DNA of 17,485 nucleotides from Deltaproteobacteria bacterium RBG_13_61_14 (GTDB lineage: Bacteria > RBG-13-61-14). The stretch spans positions 10,063 through 27,547 of the forward strand of contig MGQK01000024.1 of assembly GCA_001797815.1 (NCBI GenBank). Reading direction: 5' to 3'. A model generated the notes under the pieces. The model saw only the letters and a program-made list of their open reading frames with translations. It was not told the DNA's origin and searched no databases. Position 1 is the stretch's first letter. Every line of letters starts with the position of its first letter. Positions 7,243 to 16,481 of the stretch are shown piece after piece. Position numbers and translations under genes: made by a program.

Positions 7243-7265
7243 GGTGCAGGTTTTCAACCTGCACC
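7243..7265. repeat. Hairpin between the two DUF35 genes
   Basis: GGTGCAGGTT (7243-7252) and AACCTGCACC (7256-7265) form a 10-bp stem with a 3-nt loop. It starts 2 bp past the stop codon of the upstream DUF35 gene and 4 bp before the Shine-Dalgarno of the next. No T-run follows, so it may be an attenuating or stabilising hairpin rather than a terminator, or simply a dispersed palindrome. Confidence 0.6.
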
Positions 7266-7267
7266 CT

Positions 7268-7753
7268 TTAATCCGGAATCACGTGGAAATAGAGGATATC
7301 CAGCACGTTGCCGGTGCGCTCGCCGTCCGGCCGGAACACGGCCTCCACCCGCTGGCCCACCCGGAGCTTCTTGGGGTCCGTCTCATCCAGGAAGTGCATG
7401 AGGGTGGCGTCACCGCCGTCCAGCTTGATGCTGCAGGTGGTATAGGGCACCTCCCGCATCTTCCCGGTCAGCGGGTTGATAGTGGGCACATAGACCACGT
7501 CGAAGACCACGACCTGGCCCGACGTTTTCAACTCCACCCACTCGGTCACCTCCACGTTGCACTCGGCGCAAACGATCCGGGGCGGAAGCTGGGTCCGGCC
7601 GCAATTCGGGCATTGATTAGCCCAGATCCGCTTGTGGTCCCGGATCTCGGCCAGGAACCGGCCCATGGTGGGTCCGGTGGAAAAGACGAGGGGGATGCTC
7701 ATCAACTCCTGGACCTCGATCAACTCCTGGACCGGCTTGGTTGCAAGTGCCAT
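7268..7753 (-). CDS. DUF35 zinc-ribbon/OB-fold protein
   Basis: 161 residues from ATG 7753, selected over an upstream ATG because GGAAGGAG (7761-7768) lies 7 nt before it. Zinc ribbon Cys48/Cys51 and Cys62/Cys65 (QCPNCGRTQLPPR, CAECN). OB fold from about 70 to 155 with GQVVVFDVVYVP, YTTCSIKLDGGDA, VGQRVEAVF. The domain order is the same as in the downstream paralogue but without a basic tail. Family members act with thiolase-like or HMG-CoA-synthase-like enzymes to channel acyl-CoA. The cognate enzyme is not visible here. Two different DUF35 proteins side by side suggest a hetero-complex or two partner enzymes (inference). First gene of the pair, with its own promoter candidate. Confidence 0.85.
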   Translation of the reverse strand: MALATKPVQELIEVQELMSIPLVFSTGPTMGRFLAEIRDHKRIWANQCPNCGRTQLPPRIVCAECNVEVTEWVELKTSGQVVVFDVVYVPTINPLTGKMREVPYTTCSIKLDGGDATLMHFLDETDPKKLRVGQRVEAVFRPDGERTGNVLDILYFHVIPD

Positions 7754-7784
7754 GGCGAAACTCCTTCCTTGGGCGGCGCCCTTT

Positions 7785-7813
7785 TTCATACGATAGATCT
7801 CGCGCCTTGTCAA
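7785..7813 (-). promoter_or_regulatory. Promoter of the DUF35 gene pair
   Basis: On the minus strand, -35 TTGACA (7808-7813) and -10 TATGAA (7785-7790), spacer 17 bp. It lies in the 78-bp gap between the glmS stop and the DUF35 start, so the pair can be transcribed independently of glmS. No intrinsic terminator for glmS is evident in the gap. Confidence 0.6.
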
Positions 7814-7831
7814 TACCGGCTTCGGGCGATC

Positions 7832-9664
<1,833 letters not shown>

Positions 9665-9702
9665 AACTTGTCGCTCCACTTTATCAAAATCTGTCCATTA
9701 TT

Positions 9703-9708
9703 ACTATA
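9703..9708 (-). promoter_or_regulatory. Possible -10 element of glmS
   Basis: TATAGT on the minus strand, about 40 nt before the glmS ATG. No good -35 lies at 16-18 bp. A TTGACA occurs further up (24 bp spacer), which is too far for normal use. Weak call. Confidence 0.3.
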
Positions 9709-9775
9709 TCCGAATCGTTGCTAAAGAATGCTTGTCAAGGGTCAGGTGTCAAAAGGCCCGGAATCATTTCTTTTT

Positions 9776-9814
9776 GTAGCCCACCCTTCGCGTCCACGCG
9801 AAGGGTGGGGTTAC
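9776..9814. repeat. GTAG-hairpin element between the NicO gene and glmS
   Basis: CCCACCCTTCGCG (9780-9792) pairs with CGCGAAGGGTGGG (9797-9809) around a 4-nt loop, preceded by GTAG and followed by GTTAC. It lies 42 bp beyond the NicO stop. On the minus strand it is followed by GCTACAAAAAG, with no U-tract, so it could stabilise the 3' end but is not a standard intrinsic terminator. It resembles the palindromes at 10997 and 16386. Confidence 0.65.
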
Positions 9815-9845
9815 CTTGCCACCTTGCCACCCTCACACCCTGGCA
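9814..9845. repeat. Octamer tandem array (CCTTGCCA type)
   Basis: Four 8-bp units in register: CCTTGCCA, CCTTGCCA, CCCTCACA, CCCTGGCA. It ends 6 bp before the stop codon of the NicO gene. Non-coding on both strands as far as I can see. Confidence 0.6.
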
Positions 9846-9851
9846 CCTTCT

Positions 9852-11930
9852 TCACGGCCACGCCTTCCAGACCATGACCGCGCCGAGCAAGGTGACGAGG
9901 GTCGCGCTGAAGAGCGGCAGCCCCAGGCCGGCAAAGCGGCCCTGGCCGGTGAAACGGTCCAGCAGCGGCCGGGCCTGGACCATCACGATCCCGATCGCGA
10001 TCAACACCGCGGCCAGACCCAGGCTGAAAGATAAGATGACCGAAAGGCCGAAGAGGATGCGCTTCAGGGAGACCGCGATCAGGAGCACCGCGAGCGCGTC
10101 CGGGCAAGGCACAATGCCGCCGGTCACGCCCAGGGCGACCAGGCTGCCCAGAGTTACCTGGCTCCTGGGCAAGGCATGGGCATGGGTCACTCCGTCATGG
10201 GAATGGGTCAAGTTAGAAGGGTGCGGGTGAGGGCACCCGCACTCCAGGCCGTGATCGTGTCCATGTCCGTGGTCATGATCGTGCTCGTGTCCCTGATGGC
10301 GGAATTGGTCCGCCACAGCGCCGGCGGCCGAGCCGAAGCGGAGGTAGTTGCGAAGGCGGATCTGAAAGAGATAGACCCCCAACACCAGGATGAGGACCCC
10401 GGAGGAGAACGACATCCAGGGCACCAACTGGTCGGGCAGAATGTAGCGCGAGGCGAAGAGCGCGAGCACGGCGAGGATGATGACGCTCCCGGTGTGGGTG
10501 AGGGTGACGATGAAGCCGAGTAGGACCGCGTCCAGGGTGCGGCCCTTGGTGCCGACCAGGTAGGCCGCGACAATGGTCTTGCCGTGGCCGGGGGTGAGGG
10601 CGTGGAGCCCGCCGATGACCACGGCCAGGATCAGGGCCAGGGTCAGGAAGGGCGCGCCCATTTCCGGGCTTTGCACCAGGTTACGGAGGAGCTCTCGGGC
10701 GTTCTCGTAGCGGAAGGAGCTGAAGGCCAGGTTGACGTTGCGGAGCGCGAAGACGACCACGCCGCCGGCCAAGACCAGGAGTCCAGCCCAGGCCTGCAGG
10801 TGGAACCGGAGCACGAGCTTTCTGAGCGGCCAGGCCAGGGCCGCGGCGGCGAGCACCAGGGCCAAGGCGCCCCAGCCCGGGTGGAGATTAGCTCGGGTTC
10901 GAAGGAGGATGAAACCGTTGACCAGGCCGAAGGTCAGAGCGAGCAGATAAAGGGCGACCGGGGAAATGCGGGGGCGATCCGACTCCTCTCCGAAAAGTAG
11001 GGGCGACCGGCCGGTCGCCCCTACGGAGGCCGCGATCAGGAAAAGGCCGGTAACCATGAGCGGACTCAGGCGCAGGAACTCGGCCCAGGCGAGCACCAGC
11101 ACCAGGGTAGAGCCGGCCAGGAGCAAGGCCCAGCCCCTCCGCGTCCATCCCCGGCCGGCGGCCCAGGCCAAGAGTCCGGCATAGATAGTCAGGGCCGCGA
11201 GCACGCTGCGGAGCATGGCCGAAGCGGGGATGGGAAGATTAAGCCGGAGCGCGAGCGGGGCCAGGCCGTGTCCGAGCACGAGCACGGCCAGGGCAGAGGC
11301 CAGGGAGCGGCTTCCGCCGGCCAGGATCAGGAGGACCAGGCCCAGGGCCAGGTAATCCCACCAGGGCGCGATCCGCGCCTGCCAAGCCGGCGCGGTCTTG
11401 GTCTCCGGCCCCGCGGCTTTAACGCCGCAGGTGAACTGGCTGGAGCGGAACAGGCACTGCTGGACCCGGTCCGGGAAGTTAAGCGTGGCAAAGGAAGTGT
11501 GCAGCCGGTTCTCGTCCACCAGGAAATGACTGACCAGGGAGAATTGGTCCAGATAGCCGGGCTCGCAGGCCAGGCCCGCCTCGACTTGCACGCTGGCGCC
11601 TTCGAATAATACTTTCATGTCCGGCTGAAAAGCGCAGCCGGGCAGCTTGATTTTCTCAGGCAGGCTCGAGGCCAGGTAGTCGCGGACCTTGGCCTTGAGC
11701 GCCTCATCCACCGGCACCCGAATCTGGATCATTACCTCCTGCTTGATTACCAGGTCCGGGTCCATGATCCAGACCGCGTCGGCCAGGGGCATCCGGAAAA
11801 CCACCCGGGCCTGGTCCGATTTCAGCTCCCAGGTGGAAAAACTCATGCTGATGTGGTGGGCAAAGACCGAAAGCGGCACGGCCCAAAGAAGCACGGAGAA
11901 AATCAGGATGCGGCGACAACTTGATCTCAA
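9852..11930 (-). CDS. NicO/RcnA-family nickel/cobalt transporter with large N-terminal domain
   Basis: 692 residues. Signal peptide about 1-24 (ends SVFAHH), then an extracytoplasmic domain to about 205, then many membrane helices. The NicO signature GLHALTPGHGKTIVAAYLVG (about 439-458) and GGIVPCPDALAVLL (about 600) flank a histidine-rich loop at about 540-584 (HEHDHDHGHGHDHG...HPHP...HSHDG). Such loops bind Ni, Co or Zn in RcnA-like exporters. The family moves Ni2+/Co2+ across the inner membrane. Substrate and direction here are inferred. The N-terminal half, including a HupE/UreJ-like membrane region, makes it about twice the size of RcnA. Start is TTG 11930 with AGGAG 5 nt upstream, and its TTGA overlaps the TGA stop of the isomerase gene, indicating translational coupling. 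An in-frame perfect palindrome encodes residues about 303-312. Confidence 0.85.
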   Translation of the reverse strand: MRSSCRRILIFSVLLWAVPLSVFAHHISMSFSTWELKSDQARVVFRMPLADAVWIMDPDLVIKQEVMIQIRVPVDEALKAKVRDYLASSLPEKIKLPGCAFQPDMKVLFEGASVQVEAGLACEPGYLDQFSLVSHFLVDENRLHTSFATLNFPDRVQQCLFRSSQFTCGVKAAGPETKTAPAWQARIAPWWDYLALGLVLLILAGGSRSLASALAVLVLGHGLAPLALRLNLPIPASAMLRSVLAALTIYAGLLAWAAGRGWTRRGWALLLAGSTLVLVLAWAEFLRLSPLMVTGLFLIAASVGATGRSPLLFGEESDRPRISPVALYLLALTFGLVNGFILLRTRANLHPGWGALALVLAAAALAWPLRKLVLRFHLQAWAGLLVLAGGVVVFALRNVNLAFSSFRYENARELLRNLVQSPEMGAPFLTLALILAVVIGGLHALTPGHGKTIVAAYLVGTKGRTLDAVLLGFIVTLTHTGSVIILAVLALFASRYILPDQLVPWMSFSSGVLILVLGVYLFQIRLRNYLRFGSAAGAVADQFRHQGHEHDHDHGHGHDHGLECGCPHPHPSNLTHSHDGVTHAHALPRSQVTLGSLVALGVTGGIVPCPDALAVLLIAVSLKRILFGLSVILSFSLGLAAVLIAIGIVMVQARPLLDRFTGQGRFAGLGLPLFSATLVTLLGAVMVWKAWP
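10997..11024. repeat. Perfect 28-bp palindrome inside the NicO coding sequence
   Basis: GTAGGGGCGACCGG followed by its exact reverse complement. It is read in frame as part of ASVGATGRSPLLFG, a loop between two membrane helices. The GTAGGGGC...GCCCCTAC ends match the style of intergenic palindromes elsewhere in this window, which suggests an inserted repeat tolerated in a loop. Confidence 0.8.
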
Positions 11931-12736
11931 TCTTTCTCCTCAACCCGGTATTTTTTCTTCAGCCGGGTGATTTCCTCCTGATACATCTTCTCCCGCAGTT
12001 CCCGCCGGCAATCTTCGGTGACCCGGGTCTTGACCTCCTCGAACTCATAGGGCCGCACCGCCTCCTCGTCCAGCACCTTCAAATAGTGCCAGCCCAGGCT
12101 GGAGCGGATCGCCTCGCTCCACTTGCCCCGGGGCAACTCGAACACCTGCTTCGCCAGCGTCGGACCGTAAGCCTTGCGAAGATCATCCTCGCTCACCCAC
12201 TTCGGCTCGCCCCAGCGGCTTTGGTCGCGGAACAACTCCTCCAAACGGCCGCGGGCCTCAACCTCATCCACCAGGTTGGTAATCGGCACAAACAGGTGGA
12301 GGTAAAACCTCCGGGGCTGGGTGCGAAAGCGGTCGCGGCGCTCGCTAAAATACCGCGCCACCGCTTCCGGCGTGACCATTGCGTCGGCCTTCTCATAGAG
12401 CGCCATCACCTGGATCTCGACCAGGCGGTTCCGCACAATGTAATCGTCTGCGGCCAGGCCCTGGGAAAAGGCCTCGGCCACGAACAGCGCCTGCGCCTCA
12501 GCGCCCTCCCGCATCTCCTCCTTGACCTGGTCGAGTTGATCGCGGAGCGCCGGGGTCTCGGCCACCGCGGCGTCCACCGCGTCCTGCACCTGGCGGCGGG
12601 AGTAACCGACTTCCAGCGCCTCGGCAGACTCGGGCAGCTTCGCCGACGGGTCCCAGACCAGCGCGGCCCCCAGCACCGCGGCGCCGATTAAACCCAGCCA
12701 GGGAGCCAGGCCGGACCAGACCCTGGGACGAGTCAT
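11927..12736 (-). CDS. Membrane-anchored parvulin-type peptidyl-prolyl cis-trans isomerase
   Basis: 269 residues from ATG 12736. The N-terminal membrane anchor is about 8-28 (LAPWLGLIGAAVLGAALVW), followed by a helical chaperone-like segment (about 35-140, SRRQVQDAVDAAV, LVEIQVMALYEKADAMVTPEAVARYF). A PPIC-like domain follows (about 145-235) that ends with the parvulin hallmark LPRGKWSEAIRSSLGWHYLKV, then a C-terminal coiled stretch. Expected role: folding of exported proteins on the periplasmic face. The catalytic core is divergent, so isomerase activity is uncertain while a holdase role remains possible. The start ATG overlaps the TGA of the DUF3604 gene (ATGA). The only SD-like AAGGA directly abuts the ATG with no spacer, so coupling to the upstream gene probably drives translation. 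A longer TTG start at 12781 has no SD. Confidence 0.82.
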   Translation of the reverse strand: MTRPRVWSGLAPWLGLIGAAVLGAALVWDPSAKLPESAEALEVGYSRRQVQDAVDAAVAETPALRDQLDQVKEEMREGAEAQALFVAEAFSQGLAADDYIVRNRLVEIQVMALYEKADAMVTPEAVARYFSERRDRFRTQPRRFYLHLFVPITNLVDEVEARGRLEELFRDQSRWGEPKWVSEDDLRKAYGPTLAKQVFELPRGKWSEAIRSSLGWHYLKVLDEEAVRPYEFEEVKTRVTEDCRRELREKMYQEEITRLKKKYRVEEKD

Positions 12737-14901
12737 TCCTTGACGATGTAGATGGGCGACGTCCAGGCCCGTTCCTCGCAATAGGTTTCAAAATCGCCGG
12801 CGTCGGAAAAGCAGGCGTCGCCGAGCTCGGCGCGGGAGATCGGGGAAGCCTTGCCCTGGGGGTTGGCTTTCTTGGCCACTTCATCGGGTTTGGGGATCCG
12901 GTTGTCGCAGCTCTGCCCGCGAGTCAGCCGCGCCGTGGGCCGGCAGTTGTAGCCCGGGGTCGGCTCCTGGATCACCCGGAAATAGTAAGCCACCGAGCGG
13001 CCCGGCGCTTCCCTCTCAAACTCCGGGTCGGTCCAGGTCCACTCCACCTGCCCCTGGTGGAACTCGATTGTGGCGTAGGGGTCCAGGATCAGGCCGTCCG
13101 GATTTTCCGGCGACCACTTCAGGTCCGCCATCTGGGCCTCGGTGATGGTCAAAGGCTGGCGCACCTTGACCACCTCGATCCGGGCAATGGGCGTGCGCCG
13201 GTCTTGCGGGTTGTAGCACTGGCTAAAGCAGAGTTTCTCAAACTCGCGCCGCGACAGGGCCGCCTGGATCTCCGGCTGCTGGTCATACCGGCAGGTGCCG
13301 TCTTCCACAAACGCGCCCTGGGCCTTGAGATAAAAGGTCGGATTCATCGAAGAAGTAGTTACGTCACCCATCTCCACCAGCTCTTCCCGGCCCAGCCGCT
13401 GGATCCGGGCGCGCAGCCACAGCTCGATCCGGCCGCCCGAGGTGCCATACACGTGCCGGTCCTGGAGCGCCTGCCACAGGGCGTCCCGGGTCCGGTGGGG
13501 CGCCGCGACGGCCACCAGGCCGCCGGGGTTCAGGTAGTTGGCGATCCGCTCGTAGCCCCACATTTGCACCGAGGCGTCCATCCCGGCCACGCCCAGGTTG
13601 GTCTTCTGGGCCAGGTTGTAGAGGAGGGCGCCGCCGTGGGCCATGATCAGCTCGGCGCTGAGCTTATCCTCCATCACCGAGGCCGGCCGCGCCGCATGGG
13701 TGTCGGTGGAGTTGAGGAAGCCGAAGCGGTAATAGGTGGGCTTGCCTTGCTCGTCAAAGTAGGCGGAGGCCAGCGCCTTTTGCACCGAGCCCAGGGGGTT
13801 GTAGTTGAAGGCCGGCTGGTAACAGTCGCGGCACTGACCGCAGACTCCCCAGTCCCAGTAATTCAGCTTGGCGGGGTCGTTTCGGAACTGGGGCTTGAGC
13901 TGATCCCGGTCCTTGCGCGACACGCCCTGGGGGAACGGAGCCGCGGCCTCCCGGGCCAGCGCGATCTGCTGCTGACAGAAATCCGAGTTGGGGTCATCAC
14001 AGCGTTCCTTCACGATCTCGCCGGCGCGCCAGCAGCAGGGCTCGTAGCTGGCGGTTGGCTCGGAGCAGACTTTCTCGCAGGTCCCCGGCTCCTTGCACTC
14101 TCCGGCCGGGAATTCTTTCCCCTCCCGGAAATACCGGTAGTCGGACGGGAAGGCGCGGTATTCCTCGGAGTTGCCGTGCTTGGAAAAGACCTCGATCAGG
14201 CGCTGCAGCTCCGGGTTGTGCTGCTCCGGGTTGAGCTGGATATCCCAATCGGTGTGCATGGTGAAATTGCCCCAGGCGTTGCCGTGGGGGATGACCGTGG
14301 CCGCGCAGCCGGTCCCGGCCTGGGTGCAATACTTTTGCAAAAGCGCGTAGAGCTTGGCCGGCGTCTCGGCCAGGAAGGTGAGGTCTTTGAAATCGCCGAA
14401 GTCCTGCGGCCGCAAGCCGGCGAAACCCCGGTAACAGCGGATGGGGCTGGGCGGCAGCTTGTCCAGGGTGTCGTATTTCAGGATCACGTTCTTGTGGCCC
14501 CAGGGCGCTTGCTGGGTCCATTCCCAGCCGGTGAAGGCCACGATCCTGGGGTCGCCGTCCGACGCCGGGTGCGCCTGCGCCTGGGCGTTCCGGCTCTGGG
14601 CCGCCCGCGTGGCTTCCGGCCAGTAGTCGTTGCGGGTCAGCACCTCGGCATGGTCGGTCACCGAGTAAAAGTCCAACTTGGCGCAATGCTCGGCATACAC
14701 GCCGGCCTCTTCGGCATAGGCTCCGGGCGGCAAGAGCATGATCCAGGCGTCAAGCGAAAAGTTGGTATGAACGTGCAGGTCGCCCCAGTAAATGTTGGGC
14801 AGCGGTTCCTCCCAGGGCTCCGCCGCCGACAGCGGGCAGGTGAACAACAAAACCGCGCCTAACCCCGCCGCGGCCAACGCCTTAATTCTTTTTCTTGCCA
14901 C
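12733..14901 (-). CDS. Secreted DUF3604 protein (PHP-like metal-dependent hydrolase), cysteine-rich
   Basis: 722 residues from GTG 14901, with GGAGG 5 nt upstream (14907-14911). Signal peptide 1-27 (ends PLSAA). PHP-superfamily metal motifs are YWGDLHVHTNFSLDAW (His43, His45), DFYSVTDHAEV (Asp83, His84), IPHGNAWGN and LNSTDTHAARP. This fits DUF3604, a family with putative metal-dependent hydrolase or phosphoesterase chemistry and no settled substrate that I know of. The mature chain has about 21 cysteines, clustered around residues 270-370 (CKEPGTCEKVC, CCW, CGQCRDC) and near the C-terminus, suggesting disulfides or metal sites in an exported protein. It overlaps the 3' end of glmU by 20 bp and the next gene by 4 bp, so expression is tied to both. 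Neighbours (an anchored foldase and a metal transporter) suggest a metal-containing periplasmic enzyme. Confidence 0.85.
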   Translation of the reverse strand: MARKRIKALAAAGLGAVLLFTCPLSAAEPWEEPLPNIYWGDLHVHTNFSLDAWIMLLPPGAYAEEAGVYAEHCAKLDFYSVTDHAEVLTRNDYWPEATRAAQSRNAQAQAHPASDGDPRIVAFTGWEWTQQAPWGHKNVILKYDTLDKLPPSPIRCYRGFAGLRPQDFGDFKDLTFLAETPAKLYALLQKYCTQAGTGCAATVIPHGNAWGNFTMHTDWDIQLNPEQHNPELQRLIEVFSKHGNSEEYRAFPSDYRYFREGKEFPAGECKEPGTCEKVCSEPTASYEPCCWRAGEIVKERCDDPNSDFCQQQIALAREAAAPFPQGVSRKDRDQLKPQFRNDPAKLNYWDWGVCGQCRDCYQPAFNYNPLGSVQKALASAYFDEQGKPTYYRFGFLNSTDTHAARPASVMEDKLSAELIMAHGGALLYNLAQKTNLGVAGMDASVQMWGYERIANYLNPGGLVAVAAPHRTRDALWQALQDRHVYGTSGGRIELWLRARIQRLGREELVEMGDVTTSSMNPTFYLKAQGAFVEDGTCRYDQQPEIQAALSRREFEKLCFSQCYNPQDRRTPIARIEVVKVRQPLTITEAQMADLKWSPENPDGLILDPYATIEFHQGQVEWTWTDPEFEREAPGRSVAYYFRVIQEPTPGYNCRPTARLTRGQSCDNRIPKPDEVAKKANPQGKASPISRAELGDACFSDAGDFETYCEERAWTSPIYIVKE

Positions 14902-16303
14902 TGCTCCCTCCTTTTTTCTTTAACTCCGCCCGCTTCTTCGCCCAGCCGGGCTTGTGCTTCTCCGGCGCCCGGGTGATCGCCAACGCTCCCGGCGGCACGT
15001 TCCGGGTGATGGTGGAACCCGAGCCGATATAAGCCCCCTTGCCCACCTTCACCGGCGCGATGAACTGGGTGTCGCTCCCCACAAAGACGTCATCTTCAAT
15101 CACCGTCACCGACTTCTTCACCCCGTCGTAATTGCAAGTGATGGTCCCGCACCCGATGTTCACGTTCTTCCCCACCCGGGCGTCGCCCAGGTAGGTGAGG
15201 TGCGCGGCCTTGGTGTCGTCGCCGACCCTGGCGTTCTTCAACTCGACAAAGTTCCCGATCCGGACCCGCTTGCCCACCATTGAGCCGGGCCGCAGGCGCG
15301 CCATCGGGCCGATGGTGGTGTCGTCTCCAACCGTGCTCGATTCCAGGACCGAGCCGGCCCGCACTTCCACCCGGTTCCCCAGGTCCGAATCATCCAGGCG
15401 CGACCCGGCCTCAATCACGCAAGCCCTGCCGATCCGGCTTTTGCCCAAAAGCCGCGCGCCGGACTCGATCACCGTGTCCGGCCCGATCTTGACCCCGGGC
15501 GCGATCCAGGTCCGCTCCGGATCTTCCAGGGTCACCCCGCTCTCCATCAGCGCCGCGTTCACCCGGGCCCGGAGCACGGCCTCGGCCTGGCCGAGCTGGG
15601 AGCGGGAGTTGATCCCGAAGGTTTCGCGCGGGTCATGCGCTTCCAGGGTGGCGATGAGGACTCCCTCGGCCACGGCCAGGCCCACCAGGTCGGTCAAATA
15701 ATATTCCTTCTGCCGGTTGTCCTTCTTGAGCTGGGGCAGCATGCGGAACAGGAACCCGGCCTCGCAAAGGTAGATGCCGGGGTTGGCCTCGGTGATGCCG
15801 CGCTGGCCCGGGGTGCAGTCGGCTTCCTCCACGATGCCGAGCACCTCCCCGGAGGAGTCGCGCAAAATCCGGCCGTAGCCCCGGGGCTCGGCCAGCCGCG
15901 CCGTGATCAGCGAGAGCTTGGCCCGCTTCTTATGATGGGCGGCCCTGAGCCGCTTGATGGTGGCCGGGGTGAGCAAGGGCACGTCGCCGTAAAGGATCAA
16001 TACTTCTCCGGAGAAGCCCTTGAGCGCGGGCGCCGCGGCCAGGGTGGCGTGGCCGGTGCCGAGTTGCTTTTTCTGGAGGGCGAAGCGGATCCTGGGGTTA
16101 CGGCGACGGAGGAGATGCGCCTTGACCTGTTCGGCCTGCACTCCCACGACCACCACCACCCGCTCGGCGCCCAGGGAGAGCGCCAAATCCACCGGGTAGT
16201 CCACCAGGGGCCGGCCCAGGATCTCATGGAGCACCTTGGGCCGCTCCGACTTCATCCGCTTGCCTTCACCCGCGGCCAGGATTACGACGGCTAATTTGGA
16301 CAT
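14882..16303 (-). CDS. glmU: Bifunctional UDP-GlcNAc pyrophosphorylase / glucosamine-1-phosphate acetyltransferase
   Basis: 473 residues, slightly longer than E. coli GlmU (456) because of a Lys-rich C-terminal tail (KKRAELKKKGGSSGKKKN). The N-terminal nucleotidyltransferase (1 to about 230) has LAAGEGKRMKSERPKVLHEI, QLGTGHA and YGDVPLLT. The left-handed beta-helix acetyltransferase (about 255-445) has the hexapeptide pattern, RPGSMVGKRVRIGNFVELKNA, AHLTYLGDA, GCGTITCNYDG and FVGSDTQFIAPV. It acetylates GlcN-1-P and then uridylates it to UDP-GlcNAc. ATG 16303 is preceded by GGGAG at 7 nt. First gene of a run in which the next three genes overlap one another. In many bacteria glmU is followed directly by glmS, but here three genes intervene. 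Confidence 0.97.
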   Translation of the reverse strand: MSKLAVVILAAGEGKRMKSERPKVLHEILGRPLVDYPVDLALSLGAERVVVVVGVQAEQVKAHLLRRRNPRIRFALQKKQLGTGHATLAAAPALKGFSGEVLILYGDVPLLTPATIKRLRAAHHKKRAKLSLITARLAEPRGYGRILRDSSGEVLGIVEEADCTPGQRGITEANPGIYLCEAGFLFRMLPQLKKDNRQKEYYLTDLVGLAVAEGVLIATLEAHDPRETFGINSRSQLGQAEAVLRARVNAALMESGVTLEDPERTWIAPGVKIGPDTVIESGARLLGKSRIGRACVIEAGSRLDDSDLGNRVEVRAGSVLESSTVGDDTTIGPMARLRPGSMVGKRVRIGNFVELKNARVGDDTKAAHLTYLGDARVGKNVNIGCGTITCNYDGVKKSVTVIEDDVFVGSDTQFIAPVKVGKGAYIGSGSTITRNVPPGALAITRAPEKHKPGWAKKRAELKKKGGSSGKKKN

Positions 16304-16333
16304 GCTTCTTCTCCCTTAGGAGTTGTGGACGGC

Positions 16334-16362
16334 ATTATATAAGGTTCAATGAAGTGATGCAA
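16334..16362 (-). promoter_or_regulatory. Promoter of the glmU operon
   Basis: On the minus strand, a perfect -10 TATAAT (16334-16339) and -35 TTGCAT (16357-16362), spacer 17 bp. Start near 16327 gives a short leader of about 24 nt containing the glmU Shine-Dalgarno. Likely drives glmU, DUF3604, isomerase and NicO genes together. Confidence 0.75.
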
Positions 16363-16385
16363 CCTGGGCCTGCGACAAAAAAGTT

Positions 16386-16481
16386 GTAGAAGCAGGCCCC
16401 CGTTCGGCCTGAGCTCACGGCCGAAGGCTGTGCCTGCCCGATTTCGGGCAATCCCGCGCCGCGCGGGAGGGTTGCCCCTAC
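16386..16481. repeat. Composite hairpin element bounded by GTAG and CTAC
   Basis: The bounds are GTAG (16386) and CTAC (to 16481). Inside, GCAGGC/GCCTGC (16392-16397 with 16432-16437) encloses TTCGGCC/GGCCGAA (16403-16409 with 16419-16425). Next come GCCCG ATTT CGGGC (16436-16449, sharing GC with the previous arm) and CCCGCG/CGCGGG around 16453-16467. Similar in ends to the palindrome at 10997. Confidence 0.6.

Noticed and set aside
9665-9780. glmS ribozyme or riboswitch upstream of glmS
   Set aside because: No recognisable catalytic core or pairing pattern, and the leader is short. The ribozyme is typical of Gram-positives.
9776-9814. Intrinsic terminator for the NicO operon
   Set aside because: The stem is strong, but neither strand has a T-tract directly after it in the direction of the NicO transcript.
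13057-14862. 601-codon plus-strand frame opposite the DUF3604 gene
   Set aside because: Antisense shadow: the minus strand has a signal peptide, metal motifs and operon overlaps, while the plus strand shows no domain and no ribosome site.
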